A stretch of 64,000 bases of DNA, taken from assembly GCA_016903695.1 (NCBI GenBank), contig JADQBB010000003.1, forward strand, positions 1 through 64,000. Reading direction: 5' to 3'. The notes under the pieces were generated by a model. That model was given only the letters and a program-made list of their open reading frames with translations. It was not told the origin of the DNA and did not search any database. Of this stretch, positions 53,739 through 63,672 are shown in pieces (the first letter of the stretch is position 1; each line of letters opens with the position of its first letter). Origin of the DNA: Chlorogloea purpurea SAG 13.99 (GTDB lineage Bacteria > Cyanobacteriota > Cyanobacteriia > Cyanobacteriales > Microcystaceae). The position numbers were made by a program, and so were the translations under genes.

Positions 53739-55187
53739 ATGAAGAATAAAAGGAAATTGTTACAGTGGCTCGTACTTTCACTGATTCTGGTACTGTGGTT
53801 TCGTGCCCCCGCCATAGCGCAAACGGCGAAACACTACACCGATTTGAGTTTTCCCCCTCTAGGGGAAGTGAAATTACCGAAGTACGAACGTTATGAGTTA
53901 AAGAATGGCATGGTGGTGTATCTGGTGGAAGATCACAAACTACCGCTAGTAAGTGGTACGGCCATGATCAAAACCGGGTCTCGCCTTGAACCGGGTGCGA
54001 AAACCGGTTTAGGGGAAATCACGGGTACGGTATGGCGTAGCGGCGGCACGAAGAATTATAACCCGGACGAGTTGAACCGGTTATTAGAGCAGAGAGCTGC
54101 TACTATAGAAACAGCGATCGGTACTAATTCAGGCTCGGCTAGTTTTAATAGTCTGAGGGAAGATTTACCGCAGGTGTTCCCGTTGTTTGCAGAAGTGATC
54201 CAGAATCCCGCTTTTAACCCCCAACAGATCGCCCTGGCCCAAACTCAACAGAAAGGGGAGATAGCGCGGCGCAACGATGACCCGGACGATATTGCCAGTA
54301 GGGAATTTCGTAAGTTAATCTATGGTGCTTCCAGCCCCTACGCACGTACCGTGGAGTTTGCAACTCTTGGCAATATTTCGAGGGATAATTTAATACAGTT
54401 CCACGAAACTTATGTGCGGCCCGAGCGGATGATTTTAGGTATCGTGGGGGATTTCGACTCTGGAGCGATGAAAGGAACGATCGAGAAGTATTTCGGCTCG
54501 TGGCAACCCCTATCAGCGGCGAATAACATCAGTATTCCCCCGGCCCAACAGAAATTCAAGGGCGGTTTATTCGTCGTAGATCAACCGCACCTCAGCCAGA
54601 GTACGATTCTCATGGGGCAATTGGGGGGAAGGTTAGATAGTCCCGACTATCCGGCTTTGAGCGTTTTAAATGAGGTTTTAAGCGGTTTCGGTGGCAGATT
54701 ATTTAACGAAGTTCGTTCCAAACAGGGATTAGCTTATTCTGTGTACGGGGTGTGGAATGCCAGTTATGATGTTCCTGGAATATTCATCGCCGGTGGTCAA
54801 ACTCGTTCCGATGCTAGTGTACCTTTTATCAAGTCCGTATTTTCCGAGATAGAGCGCATTCGTACAGAACCGATCACCGCCCAGGAATTAGAAGACGCAA
54901 AAAACTCGATCCTTAATTCCTTCGTCTTCAAGTTCGAGAATCCAGGGCAGACGGTATCGAGATTGATGACCTACGAGTATTATGGTTATCCCAGTGATTT
55001 CATCTTCCGGTATCAAAAAGCCGTGAAGGCCGTGACGATCGAGGATATTAAGCGAGTAGCGAATCAGTACCTACAGCCCCAACAGATGGTGACTTTAGTA
55101 GTGGGTAACACCAAGGAAATAAACCCTTCCTTGACCAGTTTGGAAATGCCCATCACCAATTTAGATGTAACCATCGCGCAACAGTAA
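53739..55187 (+). CDS. M16 family peptidase-like protein (non-catalytic partner)
   Basis: A 482-residue exported homologue, with a signal-peptide-like N-terminus (about 8-28, ending IAQ). The zinc motif is absent: the equivalent segment reads KTGLGEITGTVW, so this is the substrate-binding partner, as MPP-alpha is to MPP-beta. A glycine-rich stretch (LGGRLDSPDYPALSVLNEVLSGFGGRLFNEVRSKQGLAYSVYG), typical of the pair, is clear around 285-330. Operon with the preceding gene; substrates unknown. Confidence 0.92.
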   Translation: MKNKRKLLQWLVLSLILVLWFRAPAIAQTAKHYTDLSFPPLGEVKLPKYERYELKNGMVVYLVEDHKLPLVSGTAMIKTGSRLEPGAKTGLGEITGTVWRSGGTKNYNPDELNRLLEQRAATIETAIGTNSGSASFNSLREDLPQVFPLFAEVIQNPAFNPQQIALAQTQQKGEIARRNDDPDDIASREFRKLIYGASSPYARTVEFATLGNISRDNLIQFHETYVRPERMILGIVGDFDSGAMKGTIEKYFGSWQPLSAANNISIPPAQQKFKGGLFVVDQPHLSQSTILMGQLGGRLDSPDYPALSVLNEVLSGFGGRLFNEVRSKQGLAYSVYGVWNASYDVPGIFIAGGQTRSDASVPFIKSVFSEIERIRTEPITAQELEDAKNSILNSFVFKFENPGQTVSRLMTYEYYGYPSDFIFRYQKAVKAVTIEDIKRVANQYLQPQQMVTLVVGNTKEINPSLTSLEMPITNLDVTIAQQ

Positions 55188-55197
55188 GAGAGAGATA

Positions 55198-55229
55198 AAG
55201 GGGGATTTACTCGTATATTCCCCTTCTTT
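55198..55229 (+). terminator. Putative terminator after the M16 pair
   Basis: AAGGGGGAT (55198-55206) pairs with ATTCCCCTT (55217-55225) over eight of nine positions, and CTTTC follows. It lies 11 bases after the stop of the second M16 gene. Confidence 0.5.
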
Positions 55230-55333
55230 CCGCAAAAATGCTGAGAGAAAAAGTCCATATAATTCCTGAAGTCAAATAGTTATAATTTAGATTAGTGTAG
55301 TAGTGGCATCATCTATACATAACATTGCTCACC

Positions 55334-56344
55334 GTGAATCCTGAACCGATCGTCCAACCCCTGCTCAAATTACGTACCCTCATTACTGGTGATGTGTTAA
55401 TCGAGCATTACGAGAAAGGAGGTAGAGACTTTAGCCGTCTGGAGTTACAACAAATTACTGTCATCGGCGCTAATTTAGTTGATATTTGTTTCAGTCGTTC
55501 TCTTTTAGATAACGCCGATTTAAGCGGCACTAATTTAACCCATAGTGATTTTAACCGAGCTGAACTAAGTAACGCCCGTTTAATCAGCGCCAAATTAATC
55601 GGCGCTAATTTCATTAGTGCCAATCTTAACTACGCTCATTTAGCATGGGCTAATTTACACGAAGCCACATTTATCAGCGCTGATTTGAGTAATGCCAATC
55701 TCAAACAGGCTAAACTGACTAACGCCGATTTCAGGGGTGCTAACTTACGAGGTGCTAATTTATCGGGTGTGAATTTACAGGGGGCCGACTTGTCCCGTGC
55801 GGATTTAAGCGGCGCAGATTTAACGGGAGTAAATTTAAGCGGTGCTAATCTCTGCCGCGCCGATTTAAGCGAGGCTAATTTAAGTAAAGCGGATTTAACT
55901 AACGCAAATCTTTATAAAACTGATTTAAGCAGAAGTAATTTTCAAAGAAGTAATTTAGACAATGCTTATCTGAAAAGGTCTAATTTTCAAAGAGCGAATT
56001 TAAGAGGTGCTAGTCTTAATGGAGCGGTTTTTAGAGATATTGATATAAGTTTGATCAGTTTGTCTGAGTTCAATTTACAGGGGGCTTTACTGGCGAATAC
56101 TATCGATATGAATTCCGTTTGTTTACGAGGCGCTAATTTAACGGGAGTTAATCTGAACGGGGCTAATTTAGGTTATGCTTTGATGCAGCATACCTACGGT
56201 TTAGAAGCGAATTTTCAATGTGCTAATTTAACCGATTCTTCATTCTATAATGTGGATTTACGGGGCGCTTTCCTAAGAAATACGAGTTTGTGTGATATAA
56301 ATATGACTGAAACGATCATGCCCGACGGAAGTATTCACCCCTAA
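55334..56344 (+). CDS. Pentapeptide-repeat protein
   Basis: About 336 residues, starting at GTG 55334 (a TTG nine bases upstream is also possible; neither has a clear ribosome binding site). Nearly the whole length from about residue 40 is A(D/N)LxX pentapeptide repeats (ANLSGVNLQGADLSRADLSGADLTG), which fold into a right-handed quadrilateral beta-helix. Such proteins are abundant in cyanobacteria; some mimic DNA or sit in the periplasm, and most have no assigned role. No signal peptide or membrane segment, so it is probably cytoplasmic. No neighbour hints at a partner. Confidence 0.88.
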   Translation: MNPEPIVQPLLKLRTLITGDVLIEHYEKGGRDFSRLELQQITVIGANLVDICFSRSLLDNADLSGTNLTHSDFNRAELSNARLISAKLIGANFISANLNYAHLAWANLHEATFISADLSNANLKQAKLTNADFRGANLRGANLSGVNLQGADLSRADLSGADLTGVNLSGANLCRADLSEANLSKADLTNANLYKTDLSRSNFQRSNLDNAYLKRSNFQRANLRGASLNGAVFRDIDISLISLSEFNLQGALLANTIDMNSVCLRGANLTGVNLNGANLGYALMQHTYGLEANFQCANLTDSSFYNVDLRGAFLRNTSLCDINMTETIMPDGSIHP

Positions 56345-56404
56345 TTACCGAATCGGTGATAAACTGCATGGGTAGATGACTTCGTATTCCCTAATGTGGT
56401 GTGT

Positions 56405-58237
56405 ATGTTCGGCTTACCCCTTCGGAAAAGATATAAAAACTCTTTACTGCTACTGATCGGTTTATTATTCTTGGCACTCGCCATAGTCCTCTTTAGTTCT
56501 ACAGGTCAAAAGAGTAGCGTATCCGCTAGTAATTATTTTCCCAGGGCTTTCACGGAAGTGGCCCCCCGGTGTGAGCGAATGACGTTGCCGCAAGTGCGAT
56601 CGTTTAAAGACAATTCCGCTATTTCCTGTGAAATCCAATCATCCAATAAAGTTATTCCCGCCTTGGCGTGGCAGAGACAGGATATTACTTTAGATGGCTG
56701 GGATAACAATGGAACCGAAGTGCAGTTAGCGCCCTGGCCGGAACTACACCCGAACGCCAAAACCGCCAGAGTTCCCGTCTTGATGTATCACGACATCTTG
56801 CCGGAAAAGCAAGTTTTTTTCGATGTTACGCCCGAAGAGTTGGAAGCTCATTTTCAATCCATGAAGGAACAGGGAGTAACGCCCATAAGTTTAGATTGGC
56901 TGATTTCCCATCTACGTACGGGTATACCCTTACCAGAAAAACCAGTATTATTAACATTCGATGACGGTTACGGCGGTCATTATCAGTATGTGTACCCGCT
57001 ACTGAAGAAATACGAATACCCGGCGGTATTTTCCATATATATTAAAAAAATGGAGATGACCACGGGTCGATCTAGCGTTACCTGGGAACAATTGCGAGAG
57101 ATGTCGGCTGATCCCCTGGTGACGATCGTTTCCCATAGCGTCACCCATCCCCGCGATTTAAGAACGCTATCGGACGAAGATTTAAAAAAAGAAATATTCG
57201 ACTCGAAACAGATATTAGAGAAAGAACTGGCGATCAAAGTCCCGTATTTTACCTATCCAGAGGGGAAAGCCGACGATCGAGTCAAAGGAGTGGTCACAGA
57301 AGCCGGTTATCGGGCCGCCCTTTCGATGAATGACGCGGACGAACACTTCGCCGGGGAATCGACCGACTTATTAACTATCGGGCGTTTCGGTCAATCTCGC
57401 ACCGCTCGGATCATCCCGCAAGCCTTCGGGGGGCAACCCTTACCCCGTGAGGATGGTGGTTTTAACTTCGCCACTCCCATCCATAAATATGAGGTCAAAT
57501 TTCCCAATAATACTTTAGTTCTCATTTCCGGGGGTATACCCAGAACGATTCACGCCAACAGTCGCTATCAAGTACCGGAAATTATCGCCGGAACAGGGGC
57601 TGTCGGGGCTGTAGACGGGGCTTTCTTCTCTCTTAAGTCCCTGGACTCGAACGTGATGATCGGCCCCGTATTGAGCCAGAACGGGGGCTTTGTGCCTGGA
57701 TATAAAGGGGAAATCGGTAAGCTTACTAATAGACCGTTAGTGTTGCTCAGCGATCGCTGGGTGAGATATGTTCCCTTCGACCCGGAAAAACATAACACTT
57801 TAGAGGGGATTAACGCTGAATCTTTAGACGGTGCGACCGTTACCGATGCTTTCGTCGCCGCCGCCTGGCTCGTGAGAGACGGCAAACCGCAACCGGCGGA
57901 AACTTTCAATAACCTGTACACTTTTGATGTGGCGAGACATCGGGCTTTCTGGGGTATCAATATGGCTGGGCAGCCTGTGGTAGGTGTTTCTCGCGAGCCG
58001 GTGGATTCGGTGGCTCTCGGAGAATTACTTTATGAGGCGGGTTTCCGTGACGCGGTGATGTTGGATTCGGGTGCTAGCACTTCTCTGGCTTATCAGGATC
58101 AGTCTCTAGTGGCTTATACACCCCGCCCTGTTCCCCATGTGGTCGCACTTTTCCCGCCTTTATCCCCCACTTTATTACAAGTCAGTCATGTGGGTAATCC
58201 CTGTGTTATCTATGAGGATTCTTGTGGCAATGGCTAG
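56405..58237 (+). CDS. Polysaccharide deacetylase (NodB) fused to phosphodiester glycosidase
   Basis: About 610 residues from the ATG at 56405, or 613 from a GTG nine bases upstream. An N-terminal membrane helix (about 11-32) anchors the protein to a membrane. A NodB domain (about 120-320) has VPVLMYHDIL, the catalytic LLTFDDGYGG and the HxxxH-type SHSVTHPRDL, so a metal-dependent deacetylase is expected. A second domain (about 360-600) is of the phosphodiester glycosidase/NAGPA family (TGAVGAVDGAFF, DAVMLDSGASTSLAYQ). Together they would act on amino-sugar or phosphodiester-linked surface polymers. No operon partners. Confidence 0.88.
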   Translation: MFGLPLRKRYKNSLLLLIGLLFLALAIVLFSSTGQKSSVSASNYFPRAFTEVAPRCERMTLPQVRSFKDNSAISCEIQSSNKVIPALAWQRQDITLDGWDNNGTEVQLAPWPELHPNAKTARVPVLMYHDILPEKQVFFDVTPEELEAHFQSMKEQGVTPISLDWLISHLRTGIPLPEKPVLLTFDDGYGGHYQYVYPLLKKYEYPAVFSIYIKKMEMTTGRSSVTWEQLREMSADPLVTIVSHSVTHPRDLRTLSDEDLKKEIFDSKQILEKELAIKVPYFTYPEGKADDRVKGVVTEAGYRAALSMNDADEHFAGESTDLLTIGRFGQSRTARIIPQAFGGQPLPREDGGFNFATPIHKYEVKFPNNTLVLISGGIPRTIHANSRYQVPEIIAGTGAVGAVDGAFFSLKSLDSNVMIGPVLSQNGGFVPGYKGEIGKLTNRPLVLLSDRWVRYVPFDPEKHNTLEGINAESLDGATVTDAFVAAAWLVRDGKPQPAETFNNLYTFDVARHRAFWGINMAGQPVVGVSREPVDSVALGELLYEAGFRDAVMLDSGASTSLAYQDQSLVAYTPRPVPHVVALFPPLSPTLLQVSHVGNPCVIYEDSCGNG

Positions 58238-58291
58238 TGGTTAATCACTAGTCACTACCATCGGTCAATTTTGAACGGTGAGCCGATATAT

Positions 58292-58783
58292 TTAATCGAT
58301 TTCGATTTTTCTGACCTCACCATTGCGGTTGACCGTACAAGTACCCGAAGGGCCGAGCCTTCTGATTCTCCAATTTACGGTCTCGTTATTATTATTGGAG
58401 CTGCTATTATTGCTATTCACTTCTACATCCCGATCGGATACAGTATTGAATCTTTGCAATAGAGCGCTCTGGCAAGCTCTGGATGCGTAGTTATTGTTAT
58501 TATTATTACCACGATCGCGGGCAAATTCTCCCCGGCAGCCGTTTCTCACTTCAATATATCCGTTACCGGAAGTCCAATTACCTTCACAGGTGGCTTGGGA
58601 TAGCTGTCTTACCAATTGTACTCCCCTTCTCGTATCGAAAGCACATCGGGTGCTTCCGCTGCCCCGACTTTCACAGATGATTCTGTTATTATTATTATTA
58701 TTATTCTGGGCAGATGCAGGGCTAAAAATTGCGGTATTCAGCACTATTAACCCTGATATTCCTATTAGTAATTTGGCGTTCAT
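58292..58783 (-). CDS. Secreted DUF3011 protein with asparagine runs
   Basis: A 163-residue exported protein with a signal peptide ending SPASAQ (residue 26). DUF3011-type features are the CESRGSGSTRCAFDTRRGVQLVRQLSQATCEGNW block (about 37-70) and GYIEVRNGCRGEF. Three Asn-rich tracts (about 27-33, 92-97 and 123-132) are encoded by AAT/AAC trinucleotide repeats. Cysteines (37, 46, 65, 82 and later) probably form disulfides. The role is unknown; a cell-surface or envelope stress protein is possible. Confidence 0.75.
   Translation of the reverse strand: MNAKLLIGISGLIVLNTAIFSPASAQNNNNNNNRIICESRGSGSTRCAFDTRRGVQLVRQLSQATCEGNWTSGNGYIEVRNGCRGEFARDRGNNNNNNYASRACQSALLQRFNTVSDRDVEVNSNNSSSNNNNETVNWRIRRLGPSGTCTVNRNGEVRKIEID
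58684..58706. repeat. Trinucleotide microsatellite coding for asparagine
   Basis: About seven TTA/ATT units on the plus strand encode the first Asn run of the DUF3011 protein. Similar shorter tracts lie near 58493-58508 and 58387-58396. Loss or gain of a unit keeps the frame and would vary the linker length. Confidence 0.7.
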
Positions 58784-58804
58784 TGTAGTTTTAATTTACG
58801 GAAG

Positions 58805-59008
58805 TTATTGAGAATCGGTCGGTGGATCGGTATCGTCTTTGATTTCTGGAAGATAATCGGGGCGTTTAGCGTCTTCCCAACCCACGGGGCGTTTAGAATT
58901 ATACCAAGCGATCGAGCCGATGGTAACGGCGGCCACGAAACCCACCACGTAAACGGCGACGAAATAGACCGGAAATTCTCCGGCGACAGCGAAAAGGGGG
59001 AAAGCCAT
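58805..59008 (-). CDS. Small single-helix membrane protein with GWED motif
   Basis: A 67-residue protein: one membrane helix (about 10-35, FPVYFVAVYVVGFVAAVTIGSI) then AWYNSKRPVGWEDAKRPDYLPE and an acidic tail. I recall this tail motif in a conserved cyanobacterial family of thylakoid-associated small proteins but cannot name it with confidence; Psb35-like identity would need a search. It lies between the DUF3011 gene (22 bases downstream) and the divergent lipid kinase. Confidence 0.75.
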   Translation of the reverse strand: MAFPLFAVAGEFPVYFVAVYVVGFVAAVTIGSIAWYNSKRPVGWEDAKRPDYLPEIKDDTDPPTDSQ

Positions 59009-59112
59009 AAGGGATACCTAAATTTTGATCCTCACTGATTGTATCAACAGCTCCGGCATAAGGGAAGATTGGCCCTAAAATGAATTATAACCTCATCCTC
59101 TACCGGTGACTT

Positions 59113-59991
59113 ATGGATAAAAAAGCTCTGCTGGTCATTAACCGTCATTCTCGCAAGGGTAAGGCGAATTTTGCCCAAGCAGTAGAGATGTTAGATGGTT
59201 TGGGCTTTCATCTGATTACCACTCCCGTCAATGATTTTGCCGAGTTCCCCAATATTATCGCCAAGTATAGAGAGGGGATAGATCTGATTATCGTGGGCGG
59301 CGGGGATGGTACGTTAAATGCGATCGTGGATAGCCTCGTGGGTGTTAATCTACCTTTAGGTATCCTACCTCTGGGTACGGCTAACGATCTAGCGCGCACT
59401 CTCAGTATTCCTACTTCTATCCCCGAAGCTTGTCGAGTCATCGCCGGTGACTATAAAAAAACGATCGATCTAGGATTGGTCAACGGCAAATATTTTTTCA
59501 ACGTGGCGAGTATGGGCTTGAGCGTCAAGATTACCCAGAAATTGACGAAGGGATTAAAACGCCGTCTCGGTATTCTGGCTTACGCTTGGACTGCCATTCA
59601 AGTTTTAAGTCAGACGCGCCCTTTTCACGCGGAAATCCGTACCGATACGGGAGAATCTATGTTCGTGAAAACTCTACAGATCGCGGTGGGTAACGGGCGT
59701 TATTACGGCGGGGGGATGACGATAGCGGAGGATGCGGCCATTGACGATCAGCGTCTCGATCTCTATAGTTTAGAATTACAGAAATGGTGGCAGATCATCC
59801 CTCTCCTGACGGCTCTGCCTAAAGGTAGTCAGGGTTTATTACCCTGGGTGAGAACTTTATCCGGGCATCAAATCAGCGTCTCTACTCGTAAAGCCCACAG
59901 TATTAACACCGATGGGGAAATAACCGTAGCCACCCCCGCTACTTTTTCCGTCATCCCCCGCGCCTTGGAAATTTACGCACCTAGACCTTAG
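59113..59991 (+). CDS. Diacylglycerol kinase-family lipid kinase (YegS/BmrU type)
   Basis: A 292-residue cytoplasmic or peripheral-membrane lipid kinase. The ATP-binding GGGDGTLN (62-69) and the following LGILPLGTANDLARTLSIP are hallmark motifs. It would phosphorylate a lipid such as diacylglycerol or a polyprenol. No fatty-acid or glycolipid gene is adjacent, except the convergent HpnB-like glycosyltransferase overlapping by 11 bases. Confidence 0.9.
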   Translation: MDKKALLVINRHSRKGKANFAQAVEMLDGLGFHLITTPVNDFAEFPNIIAKYREGIDLIIVGGGDGTLNAIVDSLVGVNLPLGILPLGTANDLARTLSIPTSIPEACRVIAGDYKKTIDLGLVNGKYFFNVASMGLSVKITQKLTKGLKRRLGILAYAWTAIQVLSQTRPFHAEIRTDTGESMFVKTLQIAVGNGRYYGGGMTIAEDAAIDDQRLDLYSLELQKWWQIIPLLTALPKGSQGLLPWVRTLSGHQISVSTRKAHSINTDGEITVATPATFSVIPRALEIYAPRP

Positions 59992-61159
59992 GATAGACTC
60001 TCCCTTTCCAATTTCCTCCTCTGCCGCCCCAATGTTGTAAGGCGGAATCGATCGTCATCAGTGTATAAAGAAAGCCTATCAGAGGTAAAGTTAGACTCCA
60101 CAGGGGCGAGAGTTCATATACTTTCAACGTCGGTATATAAGCCAGACTCATGAGGCATTGAGTTAAGAAGCCGATACCAAGTAGTAAGTAATTGCCCGTG
60201 ATCGATCCCTCTAGGATGGCTAGGGGGGGAGTTAAATAGATAATACTCATGGCTAAAACTGTACCCAGAAGTAACCAAGGCGAATAGTTTAACTGGGTGA
60301 AGGCGGTGCGGGCTACCATCTGCCAAATATCTGCTAGTTTGGAGTAGGAACGCAAACTGACGGTAGATTGGCTCAGTCCCAACCAGATCGATCGATCTTT
60401 CTGATAGGTTTGTAAGTAGCTTTTAATGGCTATGCCCAAGGAACAATCATCGATCAAAGCGTCTTTGACTACTTCTATCCCCCCGACTGCTTCTAGGACT
60501 TCTCGATCGATCAATATACACCCCCCGGCGGCGGCGGCGGTTTTACTGTGAGGATTATTAACTAAAGGAAAGGGGTATAGTTTTTGGAAGAAGAATATAA
60601 ACGAGGGGATTAATAATTTCTCCCAGAATTCTTGGCAGCGCAGTAAGACCATCAAAGAGACTAAAGCTAAATCCGATTTTTGCGCTTTGCTCACTAATTG
60701 TTGCAGGTTATGGGGAGGGTGTTCTATGTCCGCATCTGTAAGTAGTAAATAATCCGGTTTAATATTTTTTCCCGCGTATTCTATACCTTGTTTCACAGCC
60801 CAAAGTTTGCCCGTCCAGCCACTAGGTAAAGGCTGCCCGCTAATAATTTCGAGTTGGTGATCTTTAGAAGCTTCTCGCTCTATTTTCTGAGCTATTTCTT
60901 TGGTGTTATCTGTGCTTTGATCGTCTATTAAAATGAGCGAAAATTGTCCGGGGTAATCTTGATTCAAGAGGGATTTTAAACTCACGGGTAATACTTCGGC
61001 TTCGTTTCTAGCGGGGATGATGGCACAAATTGAGGGATAGGAAACAAGACTCGTATTCTCCCCGTCTATTTTTTGGTCGCATAGCCAAAATCCCCCCCGC
61101 CCGGTGATGAGGTATATCCAAATCGTTAGAGAGATGATGCTGATGATTAGTAGGGGCAT
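59981..61159 (-). CDS. hpnB: Glycosyltransferase family 2 of the HpnB (hopene-associated) type
   Basis: A 392-residue membrane glycosyltransferase. An N-terminal helix (about 2-20) with GRGGFWLCDQK, a GT2 catalytic domain (about 43-300) with ICAIIPARNEAEVLPVSLKSLLNQDYPG, LLTDADIEHPP (the DxD-like metal site) and DDCSLGIAIKSY, and a C-terminal set of hydrophobic helices match HpnB proteins found with hopanoid genes. No hopanoid gene is in the window, so the lipid or sugar substrate is not known. Symbol by family only. Confidence 0.85.
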   Translation of the reverse strand: MPLLIISIISLTIWIYLITGRGGFWLCDQKIDGENTSLVSYPSICAIIPARNEAEVLPVSLKSLLNQDYPGQFSLILIDDQSTDNTKEIAQKIEREASKDHQLEIISGQPLPSGWTGKLWAVKQGIEYAGKNIKPDYLLLTDADIEHPPHNLQQLVSKAQKSDLALVSLMVLLRCQEFWEKLLIPSFIFFFQKLYPFPLVNNPHSKTAAAAGGCILIDREVLEAVGGIEVVKDALIDDCSLGIAIKSYLQTYQKDRSIWLGLSQSTVSLRSYSKLADIWQMVARTAFTQLNYSPWLLLGTVLAMSIIYLTPPLAILEGSITGNYLLLGIGFLTQCLMSLAYIPTLKVYELSPLWSLTLPLIGFLYTLMTIDSALQHWGGRGGNWKGRVYPKV

Positions 61160-61426
61160 AAGTTAACCAAAGAGGATAGTAACTATTGTCTCAATTTAGG
61201 TAATTTATAGCCCAGAGAAGAGTAACAGATTAAAATTTGGCGATCAAACTGGGATTAAGACTCTAGTGAAAAAACCAAGCCCATGCTATAGATGTGATTC
61301 AAGGGTATTAGGGCGATGAGTCCCGCCCCATAACGACAGCGTTTAACTTCTCCTGTCAGGTTTCTTGCTGATCGTTTGGTGCCAGGTTAAAATTTGAGCC
61401 ATACGGTTGAGTGAGGGTGAGAAACC

Positions 61427-62104
61427 ATGTCATCAGGTTTCAGCGATAAAAAGGGGTTGACTTTTCCCATAGACAAGATTCTGTTCATGATCGCTTGTTT
61501 CTATCTGGGCTTAGTGGTTTCTTGGCTTTTTTACGGGGGAAAATTAGAATCTAACGCCCCTGCCGAAACCGTGAGTCAGCCCCCGGTACTGTCCCCATCG
61601 CAAAAACAGTTTATCGGCTATATGCGGGAATCATTGCGACAGATCGATCGAAAAGCCAAAACCCCCGCATCTAAAAGCGCAAATCTCCCAGAGGCTACCG
61701 TCGCTGTACCTCCCCCGCCTCCCCAAGCCACTAGCGGTAATCAAGAGAAAATCATCGAGAGAATTTATGTTCCTATCTATCCCCAGAACGCGCCGAAAGT
61801 CCAACCATCACCAGTGAAAACAGCCGTCATACCGCCCCCACCCCCCGTTACTATCCCCACACCACCACCTCTACCCAGTACCGCCTCTATCCCCTCTCTA
61901 GTGAAGGGAGAGAATACGCTGGTAGGAGTTTTAGAATTGGGGGGACAATCTTCGGCGTTATTTCAAAGTACCCAGATGACCAGACGCGTCGCTATCGGCG
62001 AGTCTATCAATGGCTGGATTCTCGTAGCCGTGAGAGATCAAAAAGTTATTCTCTCCCGAGGCGGTCAACAACGCACTTTAGAAGTGGGTCAAAAATTTAA
62101 TTAA
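61427..62104 (+). CDS. Proline-rich membrane protein with GspC/PilP-like C-terminal domain
   Basis: A 225-residue protein. One membrane helix (about 16-36) follows a short N-terminus; the middle (about 90-160) is a Pro-rich periplasmic linker (VPPPPP and IPPPPPVTIPTPPPLP). The last 60 residues (TLVGVLELGGQSSALFQ, RRVAIGESINGWILVAVRDQKVILSRGGQQRTLEVGQKF) resemble the HR/PilP-type domain of type II secretion and type IV pilus inner-membrane proteins. Its function is likely in a pilus or secretion assembly, but no such gene is adjacent. Confidence 0.72.
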   Translation: MSSGFSDKKGLTFPIDKILFMIACFYLGLVVSWLFYGGKLESNAPAETVSQPPVLSPSQKQFIGYMRESLRQIDRKAKTPASKSANLPEATVAVPPPPPQATSGNQEKIIERIYVPIYPQNAPKVQPSPVKTAVIPPPPPVTIPTPPPLPSTASIPSLVKGENTLVGVLELGGQSSALFQSTQMTRRVAIGESINGWILVAVRDQKVILSRGGQQRTLEVGQKFN

Positions 62105-62145
62105 TGTAAGGAGGCAGGAGACAGTTTCCTCCTGCCAAAGCGCCA

Positions 62146-63672
62146 TTAAGCCCCGACAGACTCTTTAGCCGCGTACATAACCTCTAGGGTGATTTCAGCG
62201 AAACCTCTCTCGCGGGCGAATTTTTCCGTATTGCGTTTAACTTTACCCCGCACGAAACCGGGTACTTTATTTAATTCCCCTTGGGCTTCCCGATTCCAAT
62301 TCAGGTCTGAACCGGCGGAAATTCCCTTAGTAATAACCTCTTTGGTATCGTGGCCGCCGAAGATTTCTAAGAGATGGTCTTCCATGCCCAAAGTGAACGA
62401 GTTATAAACTAAATCCGCTATCTGGTTGGTGCCTTCGTAACCCATGAAAGGTTTGTAACCGAGGGGGAAATTTTGGATGTGGATGGGGGCGGCGATAACT
62501 CCGCAGGGGATGCTTAAACGTTTACCTACATGACGTTCCATCTGAGTGCCGAAGATAGCCGAGGGTTCGATACGAGCGATCGCATCTCCTATAGCCCCAT
62601 TATCATCGCTGATCAGCACTTCGTCACAATATTCGCTCACTTGTTCTCTAAACCAGTCAGCGTCATACTTACAATAGGTTCCAGCTAGAACCACATGAAT
62701 ACCCATCTCCCGCGCCAGTATTTTCGTCATGGCCGCCGCGTGAGTGTTATCCCCGAAGACTACGGCTTTTTTGCCCGTGAGGTTCTGGCAATCGATCGAT
62801 CGAGAAAACCAAGCCGCTTGGGATACGTGCAGGGTTTGTTCGTTGATGAAGTCTTCGTAGTTCACTTCCGCACCTTGGGCGTTAATCACCGCTTGGATTT
62901 TACGGATACAGCGGGCTGTTTCTACAACTCCCATGGGGGTTATATCCACGTAGGGCATACCGAAAGCTTCTTGGAGATAATTGGCAGTGCCGAGACCGAT
63001 TTCTCTATAGGGAGTCAGATTGAACCAAGCGCGGGGGAGATTTTTTAAATTCTGCACCGATGCCCCTTCGGGTATGACTTCGTTGATTTCTATACCCAAG
63101 TCCCGCATCAGGCGTTTTAATTCGGTGCAATCGTGGGCGTTGTGGAAACCGAGGGTGGTGGCCCCGATGATATTAACGGAGGGGTTGGCGGTTTTTTCGA
63201 GGTTTAATTGATCTTTCTTGCGGGCTTTTTCCAGGTAGTAGCGGACGATTTGAGCGAGGGTTCGATCGGCCGCCTGTAGTTCGTTGAAGCGATAATGGTT
63301 TACATCCGCGAGTAGTACGTCGCCCTTGGCTTCTATTTGTGCCCTCTCCACGAAGTTTTGTAAATCTTCCTGGAGGATGCTGGAGGTGCAGGTAGGGGTG
63401 AGGACGATTAAATCGGGGCTTTCTTCCCCGTCTTTCCTGAGGATATTATCCACTACTTTCTCTTGAGAGCCGCGGGCGAGGACGTTGCGATCGACCACGC
63501 TGGTGGTTACGGGGGTGAACTCTCGCTCTCGTTCCAACATCGATCGCATCACGTTAAAGTAATCGTCCCCTAGGGGAGCGTGCATGATGGCGTGAACGTT
63601 TTTAAAAGAGCTGGCTATCCTCAACGTGCCGATATGAGCTGGGCCAGCGTACATCCAGTAAGCTAATTTCAT
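62146..63672 (-). CDS. chlB: Light-independent protochlorophyllide reductase subunit B
   Basis: Subunit B of the nitrogenase-like DPOR, which together with ChlN holds the catalytic [4Fe-4S] cluster and reduces protochlorophyllide to chlorophyllide in darkness. From the ATG at 63672 the 508-residue length is the usual cyanobacterial size; the frame runs to 63729, but the extra 19 residues match no family member. [33 protein letters not shown], and the C-terminal [22 protein letters not shown] are conserved family blocks. ChlL and ChlN are not in the window, which is usual since chlB is often separate. Confidence 0.96.
   Translation of the reverse strand: MKLAYWMYAGPAHIGTLRIASSFKNVHAIMHAPLGDDYFNVMRSMLEREREFTPVTTSVVDRNVLARGSQEKVVDNILRKDGEESPDLIVLTPTCTSSILQEDLQNFVERAQIEAKGDVLLADVNHYRFNELQAADRTLAQIVRYYLEKARKKDQLNLEKTANPSVNIIGATTLGFHNAHDCTELKRLMRDLGIEINEVIPEGASVQNLKNLPRAWFNLTPYREIGLGTANYLQEAFGMPYVDITPMGVVETARCIRKIQAVINAQGAEVNYEDFINEQTLHVSQAAWFSRSIDCQNLTGKKAVVFGDNTHAAAMTKILAREMGIHVVLAGTYCKYDADWFREQVSEYCDEVLISDDNGAIGDAIARIEPSAIFGTQMERHVGKRLSIPCGVIAAPIHIQNFPLGYKPFMGYEGTNQIADLVYNSFTLGMEDHLLEIFGGHDTKEVITKGISAGSDLNWNREAQGELNKVPGFVRGKVKRNTEKFARERGFAEITLEVMYAAKESVGA

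Noticed and set aside
57568..57960. 130-codon frame antisense to the NodB/NAGPA fusion
   Set aside because: A shadow of the phosphodiester glycosidase domain; no protein-like features of its own.
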